A DNA stretch of 64,000 bases from Leifsonia sp. TF02-11. GTDB lineage: Bacteria; Actinomycetota; Actinomycetes; Actinomycetales; Microbacteriaceae. The position numbers and the translations under genes were made by a program. The DNA lies in contig NZ_JAGEKP010000007.1 of NCBI RefSeq assembly GCF_017565305.1, forward strand, positions 186,001 through 250,000, in the 5' to 3' direction. The notes beneath the pieces are model-generated. The model searched no databases. It saw only the letters and a list, made by a program, of their open reading frames with translations, and was not told where the DNA came from. Shown here piece by piece: positions 1 to 9,341 of this stretch (the first letter of the stretch is position 1; each line of letters opens with the position of its first letter).

Positions 1-1
1 C

Positions 2-448
2 TTCGCGGGTGTCGGCGTCGACGCGCGTTCGGAGCTGGGCGACCCGGTGCCGTTGGAGGGCGCGACCGCCGAGACGGTGATCCTGCGCGACATCCGCTTC
101 CGCTCGGTCTGCGAGCACCACCTGCTGCCGTTCCTCGGCGTCGCGCACGTCGCCTACCTCCCCGGTGAGAGCGTGATCGGCCTCGGCCGCATCCCGCGCG
201 CGATCGAGACCCTGTCGGCGCGCCCGCAGCTTCAGGAGCGGCTCACCGAGCAGATCGCCGACACCATCGAGAGCGGGGCAGGCGCGCGCGGCGTCCTCGT
301 CGTCCTCGACGCCGCGCACGAGTGCGTGACGACGCGCGGCGCGCGCCAGACCGCTGCGACGACGGTCACGATCGCGGCGCGCGGCGCCTTCACGGAGCCG
401 GCGGCCCGCGCCGAGCTGATCGCCCTCATCGGCCGGGGCATCGCGTGA
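2..448 (+). CDS. folE: GTP cyclohydrolase I, 5'-truncated by window edge
   Basis: This is the C-terminal 148 residues of GTP cyclohydrolase I, which converts GTP to 7,8-dihydroneopterin triphosphate, the first step of folate synthesis. The frame is open from base 2, so the start lies upstream of the window. The zinc-site motif SVCEHHLLPF and the later ECVTTRGARQ segment, carrying the second zinc-binding Cys, are both present. It is the first gene of a folate operon (folE-folP-folB-folK). In this genome the folE stop is separated from folP by a 171-bp repeat array, whereas the later genes of the operon overlap each other. Confidence 0.95.
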   Translation, partial: FAGVGVDARSELGDPVPLEGATAETVILRDIRFRSVCEHHLLPFLGVAHVAYLPGESVIGLGRIPRAIETLSARPQLQERLTEQIADTIESGAGARGVLVVLDAAHECVTTRGARQTAATTVTIAARGAFTEPAARAELIALIGRGIA

Positions 449-518
449 CCCCGCTGCCGCGCCAGCTCCCCGCGACGCCCGCCGCCCGCCGGCGCCGCCC
501 CGCGCCCGCGCCCGCGAG

Positions 519-1084
519 ATTCGTGACGAATCACGACATTCGTGCCACGAATGCCGCGATTCGTCACGAATGTCGCGCGCTGCCGCGTCGGGTGGGTCGT
601 CGATTTGCGGCAAGTGCCGCGATGGGCGGCGCGTATCGCAACACTTGCGGCAAATGTGCGACCTCCTCTCGCCGGGGAGCGGTGGCGAGTTTCGTCACGA
701 ATGTCGACATTCGTGGCACGAATGCCGCGACTCGTCACGAATCTCGCGCGCTCTCGCGTCGGGTGGGGCGCCGATTTGCGGCACATGCCGCGATTGGCGC
801 CGCCCATCGCCACATTTGCGGCAAATGTGCGACCTCCTCCCGTCGGGGAGCGATGGCGAGTTTCGTGACGAATGTCGACATTCGTGCCACGAATCGTGGG
901 ATTCGTCACGAATCTCTCGCGTTCGCGCGTTGGGTGGGGCGCCAATTCTCGGTGAATGCCGCGATGGGCGGCGCGTATCGCAACGTTTGCGGCCACTGTG
1001 CGACCTCCTCCCGCCGGCGAGTGGGCTGGACATTCGTGACGAATGTCGACATTCGTGCCACGAATATCGAGATTCGTGACGAAT
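519..1084. repeat. 171-bp tandem palindromic repeat array between folE and folP
   Basis: About 3.3 copies of a 171-bp unit fill the folE-folP gap. Each unit opens with three short odd palindromes: ATTCGTGACGAAT (at 519, 690, 861 and 1032, exactly 171 bp apart), ATTCGTGCCACGAAT (538, 709, 880, 1051) and ATTCGTCACGAAT (559, 730, 901, 1072). The remaining ~115 bp carry two more palindromes around TTTGCGGCAAA. The unit is a multiple of three and GC-rich, so several frames stay open on both strands, but their translations mirror the palindromes and match no protein I know. I read it as a DNA element, not a gene. There is no gene between 449 and 1124. Confidence 0.85.
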
Positions 1085-1124
1085 GTGCCGACGCAGCGCG
1101 CGAGTTCATGAGGCGGGCCGGCGC

Positions 1125-1928
1125 GTGACGCTCATCATGGGCGTCCTCAACGTGACGCCCGACTCCTTCAGCGACGGAGGCCGGTGGCTCGAGCCGGACG
1201 CCGCCGTCGCGCACGCCCTCGAGCTCGTCGCCCAGGGCGCCGACCTGGTCGACGTCGGTGGCGAGTCCACGCGACCGGGCGCCGTCCGCGTCGACCCCGC
1301 GGAGGAGCGGGCGCGCGTCGTGCCCGTCATCCGCACGCTCGCCGGGCTCGGCGTCACCGTCAGCGTCGACACGCTCAACGCCTCCACCGCCCGGGCCGCC
1401 GCCGACGCCGGTGCCGCGATCATCAACGACGTTTCGGGAGGGCTCGGCGATCCCGCGATGCCCGACGCCGTCCTCCACACCGGCCTGCAGTACGTCGTCA
1501 TGCACTGGCGCGGCCGGCTCGACGCGGCGGACTCCCGGGCGGTCTACACCGACACCGTGGCGGAGGTGCGGTCGGAGCTGTCCGCCCGCGTCACCGACCT
1601 CCTCGACCGCGGGATCGACCCGGCCAAGCTCGTGCTCGATCCCGGGCTCGGGTTCTCCAAGAACGCCTCCCACAACTGGCAGGTGCTGGCCGGCCTGCGC
1701 GAGTTCGAGACCCTCGGCTACCCGGTGCTCATCGGCGCCTCGCGCAAGCGGTTCCTCGGTGCGCTGCTGCCGGAGGACGCCGCCGTGGAGGACCGCGACG
1801 CGCCGACGGCGGTCATCTCAGCCCTCGCCGCCCAGGCGGGCGTGTGGGCCGTGCGTGTGCACGACGTCGCGTCGACGCGGATCGCCCTGGATGTCGTGCG
1901 GGCGTGGCAAGCTGGACGCGATGACTGA
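1125..1928 (+). CDS. folP: Dihydropteroate synthase
   Basis: Condenses 6-hydroxymethyl-dihydropterin diphosphate with p-aminobenzoate to give dihydropteroate; it is the sulfonamide target. The protein is 267 residues from the GTG at 1125. Family signatures are clear: NVTPDSFSDGG at residues 9-19, DVGGESTRPGA at 43-53 and GASRKRFLG near the C-terminus. GTG 1125 is chosen because it gives the usual short N-terminus before the first motif; ATG 1137 in the same frame is an alternative. The stop overlaps the folB start by 8 nt. The 171-bp repeat array lies directly upstream and may affect its expression. Confidence 0.95.
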   Translation: MTLIMGVLNVTPDSFSDGGRWLEPDAAVAHALELVAQGADLVDVGGESTRPGAVRVDPAEERARVVPVIRTLAGLGVTVSVDTLNASTARAAADAGAAIINDVSGGLGDPAMPDAVLHTGLQYVVMHWRGRLDAADSRAVYTDTVAEVRSELSARVTDLLDRGIDPAKLVLDPGLGFSKNASHNWQVLAGLREFETLGYPVLIGASRKRFLGALLPEDAAVEDRDAPTAVISALAAQAGVWAVRVHDVASTRIALDVVRAWQAGRDD

Positions 1929-2319
1929 TTCCGATGCCGCGACCGCCTCGCTGCGGCCGACGGACGCGATCGTGCTGACAGGGTTGCGCGTGCGCGCCCA
2001 CCACGGGGTGTTCGATTTCGAGCGCGAGAACGGCCAAGACTTCGTGGTCGACGTGACCGCGCACCTCGACCTCTCGCCGTCCGCAGCGTCCGACGACCTG
2101 AGCCGCACCGTCCACTACGGCGAGCTCGCCGTCGAGGTCGCCGACGCGGTGCGCCGTGACCCGGTCGACCTGATCGAGACGGTCGCCGAGCGTGTCGCGG
2201 CCGTGGTGCTCGCGCACGAGCCGGTCCACTCGGTCGAGGTGACGGTCCACAAGCCAGACGCGCCGATCGAAGTCCCGTTCGGCGACGTCGCCGTGCGCAT
2301 CCTGCGGGGCCGGTCGTGA
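1921..2319 (+). CDS. folB: Dihydroneopterin aldolase
   Basis: Cleaves 7,8-dihydroneopterin to 6-hydroxymethyl-dihydropterin and glycolaldehyde in the folate pathway. It has 132 residues, the usual family size, with the typical opening LTGLRVRAHHGVFDFER, where the Glu and the HHGV segment are family hallmarks, and a closing VTVHKPDAPI segment. The ATG at 1921 overlaps the end of folP by 8 nt and its stop overlaps the GTG of folK by 3 nt, so the three genes are probably translationally coupled. Confidence 0.95.
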   Translation: MTDSDAATASLRPTDAIVLTGLRVRAHHGVFDFERENGQDFVVDVTAHLDLSPSAASDDLSRTVHYGELAVEVADAVRRDPVDLIETVAERVAAVVLAHEPVHSVEVTVHKPDAPIEVPFGDVAVRILRGRS

Positions 2320-2882
2320 ACGCCCCGCGCCCCGAGCGACTCCGGGTCGGCGCGCCGGCGGTGCTGGCGTTCGGCAGCAACCTGGGCGACCGGGCGGCGA
2401 CGATCCGGGAGGCCGTGCGGATGCTCGGAGACGACGCGGGCCTGCGCGTCGTGGCGGTCTCCCGACTCTTCGAGACCCCGGCGCTCAAGCCGGATGGCAT
2501 CTCGGAGGAGGCGCCCGCCTACCTCAACGCCGTCGCCCGAGTGCACACCATCCTCGACCCGCTGGCCCTTCTGGCTGCCGTCAACAGGGTGGAGGACGCG
2601 CTGGGCCGCGTGCGGCACGAACGCTGGGGCGACCGCACAATCGACATCGACATCGTGGACTACGACGGGATCGTCGCCGACGACGACCCCCGGATCGTCC
2701 TCCCGCACCCGCGGGCGCACGAGCGCGCGTTCGTGCTGGTCCCGTGGCTCGACGTCGACCCCGACGCTGTGCTCCCCGGCTACGGCCCCGTGGCTGCGCT
2801 CGCCGCCGAGGCGACCGATCCGGTGGTGCTCTTCGATGACGGGCACGAGGGCGGGCACAGTAGCGACGGGAGCGCCTCGTGA
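2316..2882 (+). CDS. folK: 6-hydroxymethyl-7,8-dihydropterin pyrophosphokinase
   Basis: Transfers pyrophosphate from ATP to hydroxymethyl-dihydropterin, making the FolP substrate. The 188-residue protein has GSNLGDR at 20-26 and the HPPK signature around ERWGDRTIDIDIVDYDG, with the Mg-binding Asp pair in DIDI. It starts at a GTG that overlaps the folB stop (GTGA) and its own stop overlaps the next GTG in the same way. Confidence 0.95.
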   Translation: MNAPRPERLRVGAPAVLAFGSNLGDRAATIREAVRMLGDDAGLRVVAVSRLFETPALKPDGISEEAPAYLNAVARVHTILDPLALLAAVNRVEDALGRVRHERWGDRTIDIDIVDYDGIVADDDPRIVLPHPRAHERAFVLVPWLDVDPDAVLPGYGPVAALAAEATDPVVLFDDGHEGGHSSDGSAS

Positions 2883-3355
2883 AGCGCACCCGGCCGACCT
2901 CCCTGATCGGGCTCGGCGTGCTCGGGGTGGTCATCGGCTTCCTGGCCGAGCTCGCCGCCTCGGGCATGGGCATTGCCGTCTTCGTGCCGCCGCTCACCCT
3001 CCCGATCACGCTCGTCGCCGTCGCGATCATCGTGGTCGCGTTCGCCATCCCGATCCGGAGGGCGGTGCGCGGGCGCAGTTCCCGGCGGATCGACCCGTTC
3101 CAGGCGATGCGCATCGTCGTGTTCGCCAAGGCGTGCAGCCTGAGTGGTGCACTGCTGACCGGTGCGGGCATCGGCATCCTGACCTACCTGCTGACGAGGG
3201 ACGTGCTCCCGGCCTCCAACGCTGTGCTGCTGACGGCGCTCGGCACGGCCGGCGCGATCATCCTGCTGATCGCCGGCCTGCTCGCCGAGTTCTTCTGCAC
3301 CCTGCCGCCCGACAACGACGACGACCCGGAGACCGCACGTGCCCGCTCGCATTGA
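2879..3355 (+). CDS. DUF3180 integral membrane protein
   Basis: A 158-residue membrane protein with four predicted transmembrane segments at roughly residues 8-26, 31-52, 85-105 and 115-137, and a short acidic tail. It matches the DUF3180 family, which in actinobacteria commonly sits directly after folK; the function is unknown. The GTG start overlaps the folK stop by 4 nt and the gene's end overlaps the next gene by 17 nt, so it is part of the same transcript. Confidence 0.85.
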   Translation: MKRTRPTSLIGLGVLGVVIGFLAELAASGMGIAVFVPPLTLPITLVAVAIIVVAFAIPIRRAVRGRSSRRIDPFQAMRIVVFAKACSLSGALLTGAGIGILTYLLTRDVLPASNAVLLTALGTAGAIILLIAGLLAEFFCTLPPDNDDDPETARARSH

Positions 3356-3824
3356 CCTCTCCGTCGGAGAGTGGAACCGCGTCTCGCCGAAGTACGTCGT
3401 GGTGGTGGTCGTCAGCACCCTGCTCAGCGGTCTCGTGCTGAGTGCCGCGGCGGTGTTCCTGTGGCTCGTCGCCGGTTGGTCCTGGGCGTGGATCGCGCTG
3501 ATCGCGATCGTGGTGATCACGCTCATCTCGCTGTTCGTCGCCAACCGGCGCACGCGGTCGATCGGCTACCGCCTGCGCGACGACGACCTGCTGTTCCGCC
3601 GCGGCATCATGTACCAGCGCTTCGTCTCGGTACCGTACGGGCGGATGCAGCTCATCGACATCACGCGCGGTCCGGTCGGCCGGATCCTCGGCCTGGCCGA
3701 CCTGAAGTTCGTGACGGCCGCGGCGGCGACGAGCGTCGTGGTCCCCGGCCTCCCGGAGGCCGAGGCGGCGGAGTTGCGCGACCGCCTCGTGGAGCTGGCG
3801 GAGAGCCGCCGGGCGGGGCTGTGA
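3339..3824 (+). CDS. Bacterial PH-domain membrane protein, short (YdbS-like)
   Basis: 161 residues from GTG 3339. Two transmembrane helices (about residues 22-46 and 51-67) are followed by a bacterial pleckstrin-homology (bPH_2) domain starting at YRLRDDDLLFRRGIMYQ. This short-plus-long pair of PH proteins, encoded side by side, is the arrangement of the Bacillus YdbS/YdbT pair; their molecular role is not well defined. It overlaps the genes on both sides (GTGA at the 3' end), so it probably forms a complex with the next gene product. Confidence 0.8.
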   Translation: MPARIDLSVGEWNRVSPKYVVVVVVSTLLSGLVLSAAAVFLWLVAGWSWAWIALIAIVVITLISLFVANRRTRSIGYRLRDDDLLFRRGIMYQRFVSVPYGRMQLIDITRGPVGRILGLADLKFVTAAAATSVVVPGLPEAEAAELRDRLVELAESRRAGL

Positions 3825-5815
3825 GCCCGCAAGAGCCGCCGGTGGGTGGCTCGGTTCCGAGCGATACGCCGCCGCAGTCGGGCGGGTCACAGCCGGCCGC
3901 TGCCCTCCCCGACGGGTCGCAGCCGGCCGCTGCCCTCCCCGACGGGTCGCAGCCGGCCGCCCTCCTCCCCGGCGGCCCACTCACCGCTGCCGAGCGCGCC
4001 GCCGAGCACCTCACCGACGGCGAGTGGCACCGCCTCCACCCGGCGACGCCCCTGCTGCGCGGCGGCATCGTCTTCATCGCTGTGCTCGGCTTCGTGCTGT
4101 CCAACCTGCGCGAGCGGCTCGTGAGCTTCTTCGTGGGCGCGCCCGATGTCGGCGGCGACCCGATCGACGCGATCTACAACCACGGCTGGGAGGGCTGGGC
4201 GCTGCTCGGGGTCGCCGTCGTGCTGCTCGGCTGTCTCGCGGCGTTCTACGTGTCGTGGCGGATGCACAGCTTCCGGATCACCGACGACGCCGTGGAGGTG
4301 CGCAGCGGGATCCTGTTCCGCACGCAGCGCAAGGCGCGCCTCGACCGCATCCAGGGCATCAACATCGTGCGACCCGTGCTGGCCCGCATCTTCGGCGCGG
4401 CGAAGCTCGACATCACGGTGGCCGGACACGACGCGAACGTGCAGCTCGCCTACCTCGGGTCCGTGCTGGCCGATGGGCTCCGGTCGGACGTGCTGCGACT
4501 CGCGTCCGGCGTGCGGGCCGTGGAGGCCGCGCAGACCGCGGGCGGGCCGGGCGTGACAGCGGGGTCCACCGACCCCGGTCAGGCCCCCGCGGCCTCCCGT
4601 GGCGCACAGGTGAGCGACTTCGTCGGCCGCCGGGTGAACGACTTCCTCGCCCCTGAGCTCGACCCGAACACGGCGCCGCCCGAGTCCGTGGTCAAGATCC
4701 CGCCGCTGCGTCTCGCCGGATCCCTGGTGCTGAGCGGCTTCTCGATCTTCGTGGTCGTCGTGATCGTGCTGCTGGTGATTGGATCGGCAGGAGGGGCGCC
4801 GTGGCTGCTCATCGTCGTGCTGCCCGGCCTGATCGGTTCCGCGAGCTTCTACATCAACCGCTTCACGAAGTCGCTGCGCTATTCGATCGCCGGCACCCCT
4901 GACGGCGTGCGCGTCGGTTTCGGCCTGCTGAGCACGAGCAACGAGACCCTCCCACCCGGCCGCGTGCACGCCGTGGAGGTGCAGCAGCCGCTGCTGTGGC
5001 GCCCGTTCGGCTGGTGGCAGATCCGGATCGACACGGCAGGCCATTCGCGTGAGAAGGGCGCGGCCGGTCAACCCAACACGACCATGCTGCCGGTCGGCGA
5101 CCAGGCCGACGTGGCGCGGGTGCTGGCGCTCGTGCTGCCGACGTTCACGGCCGAGCACAGCGACGCGATCCTCCAGGGGATGACCTCCCGCGGCCGGGAC
5201 GCGTTCACGGGCAGCCCGCGTCGCGCGGTGTGGCTGAGGCCGCTGTCGTGGCAGCGCACGGGCTTCCGACTGCTGGACGGCGTCGTGCTGCTGCGCCGCG
5301 GCTTCGTGTGGCGCAGCCTGGCGATCGTTCCGCTGGCCCGGCTGCAGAGCCTGGAGCTGCAGCAGGGACCCATCGACCGGCTGCTGGGGCTGGCGGAGAC
5401 CCGGTTCCACACCGTGTCGGGGCCGGTGCACCCGCGGCTCGGGGCGATGGACTCCGCCAGCGGCGTCGAGCTGTTCGAGACTGTCGCCGCGCGTGCGGTG
5501 GAGGCCGCGGCCGGCGACCGCAGCCACCGCTGGGGGGAACAGGGGATGGTCGCCGGGGTCGGGGTGCAGCCCGCGGTCGCGGTGCAGCCAGGATCTGTAG
5601 TGCAGCCTGCGCCCGGTGTGCAGTCTGCACCCGGTGCGCAGCGTGGACCCGCAGTGCAGCCTGGATCCGGTGCGCAACGTGGACCCGCAGCACGACCTGC
5701 ACCCGGCACACAGCCTGCCCCCGCCAGGCAGCAGCATGCTCCGACCACCCCGCCGCCTCCCGTGCCCGCGACCGCCGACGACACACCCCGCACCACGCCA
5801 GGGGAGGACGCATGA
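3821..5815 (+). CDS. Multi-PH-domain membrane protein, long (YdbT-like)
   Basis: 664 residues from a GTG that overlaps the previous stop (GTGA). After a Ser/Gln/Pro/Ala-rich, probably disordered N-terminus, there are transmembrane pairs near residues 82-98, 124-146 and 300-345, each followed by a bPH_2 domain. The repeated RxLxRxQGIxIVRP-like segments mark the domains. The last ~100 residues are low-complexity VQPAPG-type repeats. It is the partner of the short PH protein upstream. Both tails are encoded by short tandem DNA repeats, so their length is likely to vary between strains. The biochemical function is unknown. Confidence 0.8.
   Translation: MSPQEPPVGGSVPSDTPPQSGGSQPAAALPDGSQPAAALPDGSQPAALLPGGPLTAAERAAEHLTDGEWHRLHPATPLLRGGIVFIAVLGFVLSNLRERLVSFFVGAPDVGGDPIDAIYNHGWEGWALLGVAVVLLGCLAAFYVSWRMHSFRITDDAVEVRSGILFRTQRKARLDRIQGINIVRPVLARIFGAAKLDITVAGHDANVQLAYLGSVLADGLRSDVLRLASGVRAVEAAQTAGGPGVTAGSTDPGQAPAASRGAQVSDFVGRRVNDFLAPELDPNTAPPESVVKIPPLRLAGSLVLSGFSIFVVVVIVLLVIGSAGGAPWLLIVVLPGLIGSASFYINRFTKSLRYSIAGTPDGVRVGFGLLSTSNETLPPGRVHAVEVQQPLLWRPFGWWQIRIDTAGHSREKGAAGQPNTTMLPVGDQADVARVLALVLPTFTAEHSDAILQGMTSRGRDAFTGSPRRAVWLRPLSWQRTGFRLLDGVVLLRRGFVWRSLAIVPLARLQSLELQQGPIDRLLGLAETRFHTVSGPVHPRLGAMDSASGVELFETVAARAVEAAAGDRSHRWGEQGMVAGVGVQPAVAVQPGSVVQPAPGVQSAPGAQRGPAVQPGSGAQRGPAARPAPGTQPAPARQQHAPTTPPPPVPATADDTPRTTPGEDA
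3884..3973 (+). repeat. In-frame 30-bp minisatellite, 3 copies
   Basis: Three head-to-tail 30-bp units (3884-3913, 3914-3943, 3944-3973) inside the long PH-protein gene encode repeated GSQPAAALPD. The first two units are nearly identical and the third has diverged at its 3' half. Confidence 0.85.
5564..5725 (+). repeat. In-frame 18-bp minisatellite, 9 copies
   Basis: Nine degenerate 18-bp units begin at 5564, 5582, 5600, 5618, 5636, 5654, 5672, 5690 and 5708. They encode VQPAPG/AQRGPA-type hexapeptides in the cytoplasmic tail of the long PH protein. The phase is kept throughout, so copy-number changes would keep the frame. Confidence 0.8.
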
Positions 5816-6606
5816 ACGCCGCAGCACGGTCGGGCCGGCTGGGCCTCGGCATCGTCGGGGCGGGGAGGGTCGGGCCGGTGCTCGGTGCCGCGCTGGCCGG
5901 CGCCGGACACGCGGTCGTCGGCATCTCGGCGGTGTCGGCCGAGAGCCGGGAGCGCGCGCAGGCCATGCTGCCGCAGGCGCCGATCCTGGACGTGCCGACC
6001 CTCGTCGAGCGCAGCGAGCTCGTGATCCTCGCCGTGCCCGACAGCGAGCTCCCCGAGCTCGTGGCGGGACTCGCCGCGACCGGGACCTGGCAGCCCGGCC
6101 AGCTCGTCCTCCACACCGCACCCGGTCACGGGGTCGGTGTGCTGCGTCCGGCCGCCGAGGCCGGCGCCATCCCGCTCGCCGTGCACCCCGCGCTGGAGTT
6201 CACCGGCACGAGCCTCGACCTCGCCCGACTGGGCGAGAGCTGGTTCGCCGTTACCGCCCCCACCCCCGTGCTGCCGATCGCGCAGGCCCTCGTGGTCGAG
6301 ATGGGCGGCGAACCGGTCGTGATCGCCGAGCAGGACCGGCCGGCGTACGCGGAGGCGATCGCGACCGCCACGGCATTCTCGCGCTCGATCGTGGAGCAGT
6401 CCACCGGCATCCTCGCGGGGATCGGCGTGGAGAATCCCGGCTCGTTCCTCAGCTCGCTGCTGCGCTCGGCCGTCGACAACGCCCTCACCCGCGCCGGTGC
6501 GCCGAGCTCTCTCGACGTCGGCCTGCTCGACGAGCTCGGCGGCACCCGCCCCGGCGGCGGGCCGGCCGAGGACGACGGGCGCGGCTGGTACCTGCGCGGC
6601 GAGTAG
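5812..6606 (+). CDS. DUF2520 / Rossmann-like NAD(P)-binding protein
   Basis: 264 residues. The N-terminus has a dinucleotide-binding fold (GIVGAGRVGPVLGAALAGAGH, about residues 12-32), and the C-terminal half matches DUF2520, a 6-phosphogluconate-dehydrogenase-like helical domain. Such proteins resemble ketopantoate reductase (PanE). The position directly before panC makes a role in pantothenate synthesis attractive but unproven. The ATG overlaps the preceding stop by 4 nt, with a good Shine-Dalgarno (GGGGAGG) just upstream. Confidence 0.8.
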   Translation: MNAAARSGRLGLGIVGAGRVGPVLGAALAGAGHAVVGISAVSAESRERAQAMLPQAPILDVPTLVERSELVILAVPDSELPELVAGLAATGTWQPGQLVLHTAPGHGVGVLRPAAEAGAIPLAVHPALEFTGTSLDLARLGESWFAVTAPTPVLPIAQALVVEMGGEPVVIAEQDRPAYAEAIATATAFSRSIVEQSTGILAGIGVENPGSFLSSLLRSAVDNALTRAGAPSSLDVGLLDELGGTRPGGGPAEDDGRGWYLRGE

Positions 6607-6713
6607 CCTGGATGCGGCCTCCCGTAGCGGAGGTCGAGCCGCGGGAGTTCACCCCGGCGGCCGCGCGCACCCGCATCACCGCAACACACCGCACCACCTC
6701 GAGGAGACCCGCC

Positions 6714-7589
6714 ATGCCGGACGTCGTGACCACCATCGCCGAACTGCGCGAGCGCGTCGCGAAGGCCCGGAGGGAGGCCGCCCTCGACGGCCCGGCCGAC
6801 GCGCCGGTCGGCCGCGTGGTCCTCGTGCCCACGATGGGCGCGCTGCACCGCGGGCACTTGCGGCTGGTGAGCCGCGCGCGCGACCTCGGCGGTCTGGTGG
6901 TCGTCTCGATCTTCGTGAACCCGCTGCAGTTCGGACCGGGGGAGGACCTCGACCGCTACCCGCGCACGCTCGACGCCGACGTGGCGGCGCTCGACGGCCT
7001 CGCCGACCTGGTGTTCGCGCCGACCGCCGCCGAGATGTACCCGCAGGGGCCGACCTCCACCCGGGTCACCGCCGGCGATGTCGGCCGCACCTTCGAGGGG
7101 GCGTCTCGGCCGGGGCACTTCGACGGGATGTTGACGGTCGTCGCCAAGCTGCTCAACATCGTCCAACCGGACGTCGCGGTGTTCGGCCAGAAGGACGCCC
7201 AGCAGGTGCACCTGGTCGGCCGGATGGTCGACGACCTCGACCTCCCCGTCACCATCGCCGTGGTCGACACCGTGCGCGACGACGACGGGCTCGCGCTCTC
7301 CAGCCGCAACCGCTTCCTGGACGACGACCAGCGGCGTGCGGCGCTCGCGCTGTCGCAGGCGCTCGCCGCGGGCGCAGAGGCGGCCGCAGGGGGAGTGACG
7401 GCCGCGCTCGCCGCAGCGACCGCGCGCGTGGAGGCCGAGCCGGTCGTTAAACTGGACTATCTCGCGATCGTCGATCAGGACACGTTCCTGGAGGCGGGTG
7501 CCGGGCTGCAGGGCCCGGCTCTGCTGCTGATCGCCGCGCGGGTGGGCTCCACCCGCCTGATCGACAACGCCAAGATCACGCTGGGCTGA
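6714..7589 (+). CDS. panC: Pantothenate synthetase
   Basis: Joins pantoate and beta-alanine with ATP to form pantothenate, the vitamin B5 precursor of coenzyme A. The protein is 291 residues, normal for the family. Visible motifs are [12 protein letters not shown] (the HIGH-like ATP site), [21 protein letters not shown] and LSSRNRFL (KMSKS-like). An AGGAGA Shine-Dalgarno precedes the ATG. A ~107-bp gap separates it from the DUF2520 gene. Confidence 0.95.
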   Translation: MPDVVTTIAELRERVAKARREAALDGPADAPVGRVVLVPTMGALHRGHLRLVSRARDLGGLVVVSIFVNPLQFGPGEDLDRYPRTLDADVAALDGLADLVFAPTAAEMYPQGPTSTRVTAGDVGRTFEGASRPGHFDGMLTVVAKLLNIVQPDVAVFGQKDAQQVHLVGRMVDDLDLPVTIAVVDTVRDDDGLALSSRNRFLDDDQRRAALALSQALAAGAEAAAGGVTAALAAATARVEAEPVVKLDYLAIVDQDTFLEAGAGLQGPALLLIAARVGSTRLIDNAKITLG

Positions 7590-7731
7590 GCGAAGCGTTT
7601 CGAACCACACCGCACGACCTCCATGGCACGAAGCGCGGCCAGCGCGAACCGCGGCCAGTACCACCAGAGCCGCCAGCACCACCCACCACCACGAGACCGC
7701 CAGCACCGAACCGCCGGAACGGAAAGACACG

Positions 7732-9258
7732 ATGACCGAAGCGCCGCCCACCGACCGTCCCGAAGACGGTGACCTCACCGCCGACGAGATCTCCGAGCAG
7801 AAGGCCGTGCGCCTGGCCAAGCGCGAGCGCCTGATCGCCGAGGCCGGCGACGCGGGAGGCGGCGCCTACCCTGTGCAGGTGCCGGTGACGACGACCATCC
7901 CCGAGGTGCGCGCCGCGTGGGGCCATCTGGAGGCCGACCAGACCTCCGGCGAGACCGTCGGCGTCGCGGGTCGCGTCGTGCACCAGCGGAACACCGGCAA
8001 GCTGTGCTTCGCCGTGCTGCAGTCCGGCGACGGCTCCCGCATCCAGGCGATGCTGTCGCTCGCCGAGGTGGGGGAGGAGTCGCTCGCGCGCTGGAAGGAG
8101 CTCGTCGACCTCGGCGACCACGTCTTCGTCTCCGGCGAGGTGATCTCGAGCCGCCGCGGTGAGCTGTCGATCATGGTCCGCGGCTGGGAGATCGCGTCGA
8201 AGGCCATCCTGCCGCTGCCGAACCTCCACAACGAGCTCAGCGAGGAGACGCGCGTGCGCTCCCGCTACCTCGACCTGATCGCCCGCGAGCAGGCACGCCG
8301 CAACGTTCTCGACCGCGCCGCCGCCGTCGCGAGCCTCCGCAGCACCTTCGCCGCACAGGGCTTCGTGGAGGTCGAGACGCCGATGCTGCAGGTGATGCAC
8401 GGCGGCGCCTCCGCCCGCCCGTTCGTCACGCACTCCAACGCGTTCGACACCGAGCTGTACCTGCGGATCGCGCCGGAGCTCTACCTGAAGCGCGCCGTCG
8501 TCGGCGGTATCGACCGGGTGTTCGAGATCAACCGCAACTTCCGCAACGAGGGCGCGGACTCCACGCACTCGCCCGAGTTCGCGATGCTGGAGGCCTACCA
8601 GGCGTACGGCGACTACAACTCGATCGCCGACCTGACGCAGCAGCTCATCCAGGACGCGGCGGTCGCGATCTCCGGTTCGCACGTCGTCACCTGGGCCGAC
8701 GGCACCGAGTACGACCTGGGCGGTCAGTGGGACCGCATCCGCATGTACGACAGCCTCTCGGAGGCCATCGGCGAGGAGATCACCCCGGAGACCCCGATCT
8801 CGCGCCTGCGCGAGCTCGCCGCCGACGCGGAGATCGAGGTGCCGCACCCGCTGCCGGGCAAGTACGTCGAGGAGCTGTGGGAGCACCACGTGAAGTCGGG
8901 CCTGGTGCGCCCGACCTTCGTGATGGACTTCCCCGTCGACACGAGCCCGCTGGTGCGCGCGCACCGCTCGCGCGACGGCGTGGTCGAGAAGTGGGACCTC
9001 TACACCCGCGGCTTCGAGCTGGCGACGGGCTACTCCGAGCTGGTCGACCCCGTCGTGCAGCGCGAGCGCTTCGTGGAGCAGGCCCGCCTGGCCGCCGCGG
9101 GCGACGACGAGGCGATGCGCCTCGACGAGGAGTTCCTGCGCGCCCTCGAGTTCGGCATGCCGCCGACGGGCGGCATGGGCATGGGCATCGACCGCCTGCT
9201 GATGGCCCTCACAGGCCTCGGCATCCGCGAGACCATCCTCTTCCCGCTGGTGAAGTGA
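7732..9258 (+). CDS. lysS: Lysyl-tRNA synthetase, class II
   Basis: Charges tRNA-Lys. The 508-residue protein has an N-terminal OB-fold anticodon-binding domain (about residues 75-170) and a class II catalytic domain with motif 2 ([13 protein letters not shown]) and motif 3 ([16 protein letters not shown]). The start ATG at 7732 follows a 142-bp gap after panC. A strong hairpin follows the stop, marking the end of the operon. Confidence 0.97.
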   Translation: MTEAPPTDRPEDGDLTADEISEQKAVRLAKRERLIAEAGDAGGGAYPVQVPVTTTIPEVRAAWGHLEADQTSGETVGVAGRVVHQRNTGKLCFAVLQSGDGSRIQAMLSLAEVGEESLARWKELVDLGDHVFVSGEVISSRRGELSIMVRGWEIASKAILPLPNLHNELSEETRVRSRYLDLIAREQARRNVLDRAAAVASLRSTFAAQGFVEVETPMLQVMHGGASARPFVTHSNAFDTELYLRIAPELYLKRAVVGGIDRVFEINRNFRNEGADSTHSPEFAMLEAYQAYGDYNSIADLTQQLIQDAAVAISGSHVVTWADGTEYDLGGQWDRIRMYDSLSEAIGEEITPETPISRLRELAADAEIEVPHPLPGKYVEELWEHHVKSGLVRPTFVMDFPVDTSPLVRAHRSRDGVVEKWDLYTRGFELATGYSELVDPVVQRERFVEQARLAAAGDDEAMRLDEEFLRALEFGMPPTGGMGMGIDRLLMALTGLGIRETILFPLVK

Positions 9259-9261
9259 GCC

Positions 9262-9318
9262 CGAAGGGCACGTTGTTGTCGCTTTTCGCGCTCGAAAGCG
9301 ACAACGGCGTGCCCTTCG
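9262..9318. terminator. Long hairpin terminator after lysS
   Basis: A two-tier inverted repeat: an outer stem CGAAGGGCACG/CGTGCCCTTCG (9262-9272 with 9308-9318) and an inner stem TTGTCGCTTT/AAAGCGACAA (9276-9285 with 9295-9304). It lies between convergent lysS and the ctaG-like gene, so it could stop transcription from both sides. Confidence 0.75.
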
Positions 9319-9341
9319 AGCGATGGGGAGGGAGTGCGCGC

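Noticed and set aside
519-1084. CRISPR array
   Set aside because: The whole 171-bp unit repeats, with no unique spacers of constant length and no cas genes nearby.
232-1128. Several long open frames on both strands across the folE-folP gap
   Set aside because: They arise from the 171-bp repeat, whose length is a multiple of three. Both strands give mirror-like FVTNxxIRxTN peptides because the DNA is palindromic. No start signals or known domains.
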